From: Dehalococcoidia bacterium
GTDB taxonomy: Bacteria > Chloroflexota > Dehalococcoidia > GIF9 > AB-539-J10
Direction: 5' to 3'
Assembly (NCBI GenBank): GCA_030603485.1
Contig: JAUVXS010000047.1
Span: 1-11,284 of the forward strand
DNA: 11,284 bases
Shown piece by piece: positions 6,758 through 11,284 of this stretch. The notes below the pieces were generated by a model, which worked only from the letters and a program-made list of their open reading frames with translations, did no database searches and was not told where the DNA came from. The translations under genes were made by a program, and so were the position numbers. Positions within the stretch are counted from its first letter, which is position 1. Each line of letters starts with the position of its first letter.

Positions 6758-6773
6758 TCAAGGAGGTAAGCCA

Positions 6774-7991
6774 ATGAATGATTTATACCGTCCTTACTAT
6801 CTCACTGATAACCCCTTCCCAGCTGACTCCTCGTTAAACCTAACCCACCCCGACAGGCGGGTAAATGGGGAGATCTTCAATGTGGAAATTTTCAAAAACG
6901 AACTCGAAGAACTCGATAAACGATTAAGACGCCGCACCAACTTGATTTACTGTCAGAACATGGCAGAGTTTATTCGCGGTGTCGGTAAATCAGCCATTAT
7001 TGCCCACACCTGGCGTAAATACCAAGAGCAGGGAGGGAATATCACCAGTGCCTACGTCAGATGCCAGAAGAAACACGTGCCGACCTTCTTTGCCGCCCAA
7101 GTAATCAGAAAATGGCATGATGAGGGATCCTTTTGGAAGGTCCTTACTCACTGCGTGAATCAGTATGTTGAAGAGGCACCTTCATCTGAGATCAGGCCAG
7201 AAGGGGCTAAGCTATTCGCCGAGCACCAGTGGCCAGTTGACCATGTCGACCTCCGCGCTTTCCTATGCTATAACCCATCCCGCCTCGTTAACTCTCTCAC
7301 CAATTGGGCTTGCGACAAGCGAAAGGCTCTCTCCGCTGACATTGCTGCTGCTTTCTTCAGAAGTTACCTAAGCAGACCCCCTGACTTTTTATCCGCCTAT
7401 CCTAGTGTACTGCGTAAGCTCAAGGGGGACGAGATCGAGATGTTTCGCAATGCACTCGATTTGATGGAGCTTGGCGGCTTCGAGTATCATTATCTTTTCT
7501 TCGACCAGTTTGAGGATCCAATCTATGGCCTCAGCGGAAAGGACCTCATCCTGTTTTCCAGTGAGATGCGCCGCCTATTAGAGGCGGGGAGCAGTCGGGT
7601 GAGCACTGCTGTTACCCTTCATCCTGGCGCTGCGATCACGCTCACAGCGCCAGAAGCACAGGAGTTTATTGTCCTAGCCCCTATTGACAGGCGGCACATC
7701 GTTGATGTCAAGCCGCTGGAACCAGCTGGTGCCGAGACCCTGGGCATTACCTACTTGCAAGAGTTTCGATCAGGGACTCCACCTGATCCACTTTACCCTT
7801 TGACAGCAGAGGCGGTTAGCCATATCCATGACGTAGCTGAGGGCAACATTCGAGGGATCCTTACAGGGTTTAGTTTATGCATTGAAGAAGGCATTTATGC
7901 GGACTATCCACTTATCACCCTGGAGTTCCTGCATGAGAAGCATGAGGAGATCACCGGGAAGATCAGCCCTGAACGCATCAGCCTACGATAA
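6774..7991 (+). CDS. ExeA/ORC-like P-loop ATPase
   Basis: ATG 6774 follows AAGGAGGT (6760-6767), 16 nt after the previous stop. The 405-aa protein opens with Y-Y-L-T-D-N-P-F-P, like the Y-x-G-L-x-x-x-P-F start of ExeA/TniB-type AAA proteins. The Walker A is R68-G-V-G71-K72-S73, without the usual first glycine. The Walker B is Y-L-F-F-D244-Q245-F-E247-D. The D-Q-F-E form, where classic AAA+ has D-E, recurs in ATPases of conflict systems and STAND-like switches. A sensor/lid-like helical region lies at about 330-395 (A-E-G-N-I-R-G-I-L-T-G-F). The protein is probably an ATP-dependent switch or loader that acts with the winged-helix protein and the Rad50-like ATPase on DNA (inference). ATP binding is well supported; hydrolysis is less certain because of the altered Walker motifs. 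Confidence 0.8.
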   Translation: MNDLYRPYYLTDNPFPADSSLNLTHPDRRVNGEIFNVEIFKNELEELDKRLRRRTNLIYCQNMAEFIRGVGKSAIIAHTWRKYQEQGGNITSAYVRCQKKHVPTFFAAQVIRKWHDEGSFWKVLTHCVNQYVEEAPSSEIRPEGAKLFAEHQWPVDHVDLRAFLCYNPSRLVNSLTNWACDKRKALSADIAAAFFRSYLSRPPDFLSAYPSVLRKLKGDEIEMFRNALDLMELGGFEYHYLFFDQFEDPIYGLSGKDLILFSSEMRRLLEAGSSRVSTAVTLHPGAAITLTAPEAQEFIVLAPIDRRHIVDVKPLEPAGAETLGITYLQEFRSGTPPDPLYPLTAEAVSHIHDVAEGNIRGILTGFSLCIEEGIYADYPLITLEFLHEKHEEITGKISPERISLR

Positions 7992-8006
7992 ACCAAGGAG
8001 GCCGAG

Positions 8007-8183
8007 ATGACGAACGCACTCGAGACTTTGAGAGAGCAACTCAGCACAAAGCTCACCGACCCGGATAGACATGGGCCGGTCCTTAAGGCGGTCTTAGAGA
8101 TCGTCAGTGAAAGCGGAAGCGAAGGCCTTAAGAAACAGGTCCAGCAGTGGATTGGGGACATTAAGGCGAAGGAGGGAGTGTGA
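8007..8183 (+). CDS. Small operon protein of unknown function (58 aa)
   Basis: ATG 8007 has a perfect AAGGAGG (7995-8001) five bases upstream. The stop TGA at 8181-8183 overlaps the ATG of the Rad50-like gene as TGATG. The protein is short, charged and likely all helical: N-A-L-E-T-L-R-E-Q-L, then V-L-K-A-V-L-E-I-V-S-E-S-G, then K-Q-V-Q-Q-W-I-G-D-I-K-A-K. It has no cysteine or membrane segment. I do not recognise a family. Its position between two ATPases of the same operon and its strong translation signals argue that it is a structural subunit, inhibitor or regulator of the Rad50-like protein and not a chance frame. Confidence 0.75.
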   Translation: MTNALETLREQLSTKLTDPDRHGPVLKAVLEIVSESGSEGLKKQVQQWIGDIKAKEGV

Positions 8184-10657
8184 TGCGAATCACAGAAATT
8201 CAGATCGAAGGATTCCGTGGCATCAACCGGCCTATTACGCTCTCCCTTGATAGAGGGATGGTCGTAATTTCGGGACCTAACGGCGCGGGTAAAACGTCAG
8301 TCTTCCAGGCAGTGGAGTGGTGCCTATTTGGGAAGCTAGACCTCAGCGGCATCGAATTCCAACGTGAAGATGCCATCGTCAATGATTTTCACCCTGGTGA
8401 GGAAGCGCGGGTCATCCTTACCCTCGATGACGGCACAGTGGTCACGCGTACCCGCAACAAGAAAGCGAGAACCAGCTTCGGGGCTAAGCACGACTCTAAG
8501 TTGACCGTAGCACGAGATAGAAAACAGCTCGAGGATGAAGAGGCCCAAGAGGCGATCGCCAAATTGATGGCTCTGGGCGCCGATGAGTTCGGAGCCGTCG
8601 TGCACTTGCGACAGGAAACCATTCGCGACTTCATCCAAGGGACTCCTGCCCAGCGAAGTGTAACGATTGACAAGATGATTGGTCTCTTCCATCTCCGAGA
8701 GCTGATCACCGGCTTGGACCCTAAGACCATCGACAAGGAGATTGCTGAGCTTGAAAAGAGGATGACAGGTATCGATCAAACCATGATCCAGGCCACCATC
8801 CTGGGTCGGGCAGCGGTCAAGGATCAGGAAGAGGCGTTGGAAAAAGAGGGCGTAACACGCGGCCATATCAGTAAGGCAGGGGCAGTCTCAGATCTAGAAG
8901 TCATCTCCAGCCAGCTAATGGACCTAGCGACCCGTCTCCATGTTTCAGTACCCAGTCTGGGTACTCTATCGGTAGATACTGGGCGCCAGGTAGTAGCCCA
9001 GGCCAGGGAGGCAGTGGAGAACCTAGCAGAGCAGCGATTCACCGAGCATAGCCAGCTGGAGGAGAGCATCAGTCGGTTAACAGGGCTTCGCAGCGATCTC
9101 GAGCGCGCTGCAAAGGATCTCGAGTCGCTTGCAGGAGTGGACGTTAGAGCGTTGAAGACGCAGCATGACGCCGCGGCCGCACGCAAGGGGGAATTTGAAG
9201 CGAAGCTACCCACGCTAAATGCTAGTTCATCCAGACTTGCCCAGCTCAAGCACCAGATCGAGGCAGTACAGAGCGCGCTTAAAGAGATACAGAGCCGTTT
9301 GAAGAGTTTAGGCTCAGTCGGAGAAGCGGAAGCTAAGCTACAAGAGACCCGAGGTGACATAGAGGAAGTGGCTGCCGCCGAGAAGGCGGAACGGCCTTTG
9401 GAGAACCTCTTGCCGGCTGCGGCTGAGTATCTCGACGCCTCCCGACCAGAGCGTTGCCCCGTTTGTCAGGAGGCGATCAGGGACCTGCCGGCGACGATCC
9501 TACGCCTGCGGGAAGAAATTCAGGCCAGCAAGGAGGCTCAGCGGATACAGCAACTCGAGAGTCGATACCGCGTATTGCAGGCCAACGAGAGGCGGCAGGA
9601 GCAGATTATATTGGACATCAGGGAGGCGGAGAAAACTCTCAGTCTTCGGCAAGAGGAGACCGCGAAGTTGAGAGCGGAGCTGGAGAAAATAACTGGACGG
9701 CCACCGACTGAACCGCTGGGAGAGTTTGCAGCGCAGGAACTCACAGTCATAGTAAATGAAATCGGTTGCCTTCAACAACAGATCAGCGAGGCAGGCATTA
9801 TAGTAACTACAACAGAGGGCCAACTGCGGAGCTTGGAGGAAAAACAAAGCCAACTCCAATACAGCCGGCAACAAGTTGCATCGGCTCTCGATATGCCTGT
9901 CGATACTGACGACTTGATAACCCCGTTGCGGGAGAGCGTTCAACAATGCAATGAACGCATAGAGGAATTAAAACAATTAGCCAATGCTTTCCCCGCCCTG
10001 AACAAAGCCAACAACCGGATGGAGCGAATCCTTGATGTATTAGAGGCCAGGCAGAGGTTGTCTAGGCTGGAGAAAGAATTCCCTACCGCAGTCAAGGAAA
10101 AAGAAGCCCTGCAACGAACCGTTACGGAGCTCAATGACCTCAAGCTGGCACTCCAAGATATTTACCAAGCCGCTGTAGAGCACCAGCGGAGCATAGTAGA
10201 GGGTGCGCTGGCAGCCCTCGCTCCTGCTATCAATGTGCGCTACAGCCGGATCATAAGCCACCCAGAGTATGCCGAGCTCCAGATCCAGCCAGAGGAGGAG
10301 AAAAAGGGCGTCTACAGGTATTGGATTGTGGCTCGCAACACCTCTAGGACGCACTCTACTTACATTACGACCAGGTTTAGTACGTCACAGCGGAATGTAG
10401 CAGCTGTGGCTATTTTCTTAGCTATGGCGGACTATCTGCCGCACAACCTAAACGTAATGATGATAGACGACCCGACCCAATCATTGGACCCCGATCATAG
10501 AAAGGCAATGGCTCAATTCTTCGCTGAAGAATCTGCCAAGAAGCAGGCCATTATAGCGACTGAGGACCCGGTGTTCGCCGACGCGATCTTACAAGCGTCA
10601 GCGAATCCGTTACACCATCAGCTTGGACCATGGACATCTCAAGGGATTACTCTTTAG
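8183..10657 (+). CDS. Rad50/SMC-like ATPase with CPVC zinc hook
   Basis: ATG 8183 is preferred, 6 nt after AAGGAGGG (8169-8176). An in-frame GTG at 8180 directly precedes it. The 824-aa protein has the full SMC/Rad50 plan. An N-terminal head carries Walker A G31-P-N-G-A-G-K-T-S39. A Q-loop-like H-L-R-Q-E-T-I-R-D-F follows. Two long coiled coils flank a C425-P-V-C428 zinc hook at almost exactly mid-length. A C-terminal head carries Walker B M-M-I-D762-D763-P and D-loop S-L-D769. Rad50-type proteins dimerise through the hook and hold DNA. Two usual elements differ: the ABC signature reads F-S-T-S-Q and the switch histidine after Walker B is replaced in A-T-E-D. The D-D-P-x-Q-S-L-D pattern also occurs in SMC-like ATPases of defence systems. 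No Mre11/SbcD phosphoesterase is adjacent, so the PD-(D/E)XK protein is the likely nuclease partner. Confidence 0.9.
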   Translation: MRITEIQIEGFRGINRPITLSLDRGMVVISGPNGAGKTSVFQAVEWCLFGKLDLSGIEFQREDAIVNDFHPGEEARVILTLDDGTVVTRTRNKKARTSFGAKHDSKLTVARDRKQLEDEEAQEAIAKLMALGADEFGAVVHLRQETIRDFIQGTPAQRSVTIDKMIGLFHLRELITGLDPKTIDKEIAELEKRMTGIDQTMIQATILGRAAVKDQEEALEKEGVTRGHISKAGAVSDLEVISSQLMDLATRLHVSVPSLGTLSVDTGRQVVAQAREAVENLAEQRFTEHSQLEESISRLTGLRSDLERAAKDLESLAGVDVRALKTQHDAAAARKGEFEAKLPTLNASSSRLAQLKHQIEAVQSALKEIQSRLKSLGSVGEAEAKLQETRGDIEEVAAAEKAERPLENLLPAAAEYLDASRPERCPVCQEAIRDLPATILRLREEIQASKEAQRIQQLESRYRVLQANERRQEQIILDIREAEKTLSLRQEETAKLRAELEKITGRPPTEPLGEFAAQELTVIVNEIGCLQQQISEAGIIVTTTEGQLRSLEEKQSQLQYSRQQVASALDMPVDTDDLITPLRESVQQCNERIEELKQLANAFPALNKANNRMERILDVLEARQRLSRLEKEFPTAVKEKEALQRTVTELNDLKLALQDIYQAAVEHQRSIVEGALAALAPAINVRYSRIISHPEYAELQIQPEEEKKGVYRYWIVARNTSRTHSTYITTRFSTSQRNVAAVAIFLAMADYLPHNLNVMMIDDPTQSLDPDHRKAMAQFFAEESAKKQAIIATEDPVFADAILQASANPLHHQLGPWTSQGITL

Positions 10658-10879
10658 CCTGTATCGTTTGTTGAGGCCGTTTCTTAGCTCGGCAGAGTGC
10701 CGAGGAATCTCCCAAGGCGGCCTTTCGAAAGATGGGCGTGGAGGCACCTGGGGTGCCCGGTGCCCATCTGATGATAGAGTTGACAAACAGGCACCAAGTG
10801 GCCAAACAACTCGCTAGATTACGGCGTAACAAAAAGCCAGAATGTTCAGCCGATTGGCCGGTAGTTCTCCATTAATATA
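10658..10879. other. Structured tail after the operon; possible gene remnant
   Basis: Three inverted repeats follow the Rad50-like stop. AGGCCG 10674-10679 pairs with CGGCCT 10718-10723, enclosing CTCGGC 10688-10693 with GCCGAG 10699-10704. AGATGGGC 10730-10737 pairs with GCCCATCT 10762-10769, enclosing GGCACC 10743-10748 with GGTGCC 10752-10757. None has a T-run, so a standard terminator is not evident. On the plus strand one frame is open after a TGA at 10671-10673 to a TAA at 10873-10875. It reads like protein in part (I-E-L-T-N-R-H-Q-V-A-K-Q-L-A-R-L-R-R-N-K), but its only ATG, 10732, lacks a ribosome binding site. A decayed gene end or a structured RNA are both possible. Confidence 0.35.
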
Positions 10880-10908
10880 AATAAGGGCCACATTAAGTGG
10901 CCCTTATT
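10880..10908 (-). terminator. Rho-independent terminator of the zinc-ribbon gene
   Basis: A perfect 12-bp stem (10880-10891 with 10897-10908, 5-nt loop) begins 15 nt after the stop of the minus-strand gene. It is followed on that strand by a T-rich tail. On the plus strand TTTTT at 10915-10919 follows at a short distance, so it may also stop transcription coming from the Rad50-like gene. Confidence 0.8.
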
Positions 10909-10923
10909 CCAGTCTTTTTAGCT

Positions 10924-11064
10924 TTAGGACTTACCTATTCGGAAGACTTTGGTTCCGCAGCGTGGGCATTCACCTTGAGTTGCGGGGCGACCATTTTTCA
11001 TTGTTATTGCCCTGGGATTCTTAATATCAACCTTTTTCCTGCATTTCATACAATACGCCTGCAT
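10924..11064 (-). CDS. DUF5679-type small zinc-ribbon protein (46 aa)
   Basis: ATG 11064 is chosen because AAGGAG lies 7 nt upstream on the minus strand. The frame extends to 11109 but the extra residues re-read that site. The protein is a compact zinc ribbon with C5-x-x-C8 and C33-x-x-C36-G, the segment A-I-T-M-K-N-G-R-P-A-T-Q-G between the knuckles, and the end F-R-I-G-K-S. This matches the conserved DUF5679 pattern over its whole length. The function of the family is not known to me. It has its own promoter and terminator and runs opposite to the defence genes, so it is likely part of the resident chromosome flanking the island. Confidence 0.9.
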   Translation of the reverse strand: MQAYCMKCRKKVDIKNPRAITMKNGRPATQGECPRCGTKVFRIGKS

Positions 11065-11096
11065 TTGAATCTCCTTTTCCTTAAGATTTGTTCCTA

Positions 11097-11125
11097 AGAG
11101 TAGCACCAAAATACTATTTAGTCAA
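11097..11125 (-). promoter_or_regulatory. Candidate promoter for the zinc-ribbon gene
   Basis: On the minus strand TTGACT (11120-11125, five of six) is followed after 17 bp by TACTCT (11097-11102, three of six). It lies about 33 nt before ATG 11064. The -35 and spacing are good; the -10 is weak. Confidence 0.4.
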
Positions 11126-11284
11126 TAACTTATTTGGACATTACATCGTTTCGTTACCCAGGTCGACGGAGCATTGCGAGATACCTCTTCTATGCGCCGT
11201 ATTTCCTCAGTACCACCAGTACCTCGTCAATCCTTTGCCTGTCTCCCCGGCTCAGACAAGCTACTGAAATGCACTACCTGACAT

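Noticed and set aside
8336..9360. Long minus-strand open frames opposite the Rad50-like gene (up to 178 codons).
   Set aside because: They are serine- and leucine-rich shadows of the coiled-coil codons, without ribosome binding sites or recognisable motifs.
1..11284. CRISPR array, tRNA, rRNA, integrase or complete insertion sequence.
   Set aside because: I found no regularly spaced repeats, no cloverleaf or rRNA core sequence, and no transposase or recombinase motifs on either strand.

Overview
The window looks like an accessory (defence-type) island in a Gram-positive, clostridia-like bacterium. Three things point that way. Most genes have strong AAGGAGG-type ribosome binding sites. The right edge carries a DUF5679-type zinc-ribbon protein, a family I associate with Clostridia and some other Gram-positive-like phyla. 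The left genes are AT-rich and lysine-rich. The organism call is an inference; there is no rRNA, tRNA or housekeeping marker.

Layout, left to right. (a) 1-275: non-coding or gene-end DNA with several hairpins. (b) 276-3028, plus strand, AT-rich: a promoter, then a 76-aa helical protein, a 603-aa GHKL (HSP90/MORC-like) ATPase with an apparent beta-sandwich insert, and a ~200-aa protein whose C-terminal half resembles the DUF1016 N-terminal region. (c) 3226-4557, minus strand: an ApeA-like HEPN gene (R-x4-H motif) broken by an in-frame TAG, with a TGA just after its best ribosome binding site. (d) 4592-4657: back-to-back candidate promoters firing left into the HEPN gene and right into the next operon. 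(e) 4710-10657, plus strand, more GC-rich: a six-gene operon of excisionase/MerR-like HTH protein, Mrr-like PD-(D/E)XK nuclease, winged-helix protein, ExeA/ORC-like P-loop ATPase, 58-aa protein and Rad50/SMC-like ATPase with a CPVC zinc hook. (f) 10658-10879: a structured non-coding tail. (g) 10880-11125, minus strand: a 46-aa zinc-ribbon gene with its own promoter and terminator, probably resident chromosome.

The five proteins after the HTH regulator are packed as one unit: an overlap at nuclease/winged-helix, AAGGAGG sites 5-7 nt before the next three starts, and a TGATG overlap into the Rad50-like gene. A nuclease, a DNA-binding adaptor, an AAA-type switch and a zinc-hook DNA sensor are the parts of a DNA-sensing, nuclease-executing defence system. 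The combination is not one I can assign to a named system: it shares parts with Lamassu (SMC-like plus nuclease) and Wadjet (SMC plus winged-helix partners) but matches neither gene set. The left GHKL cluster is a second candidate module, and the broken HEPN gene between them may be the remains of a third.

All function calls come from reading motifs by eye. No database search was made.
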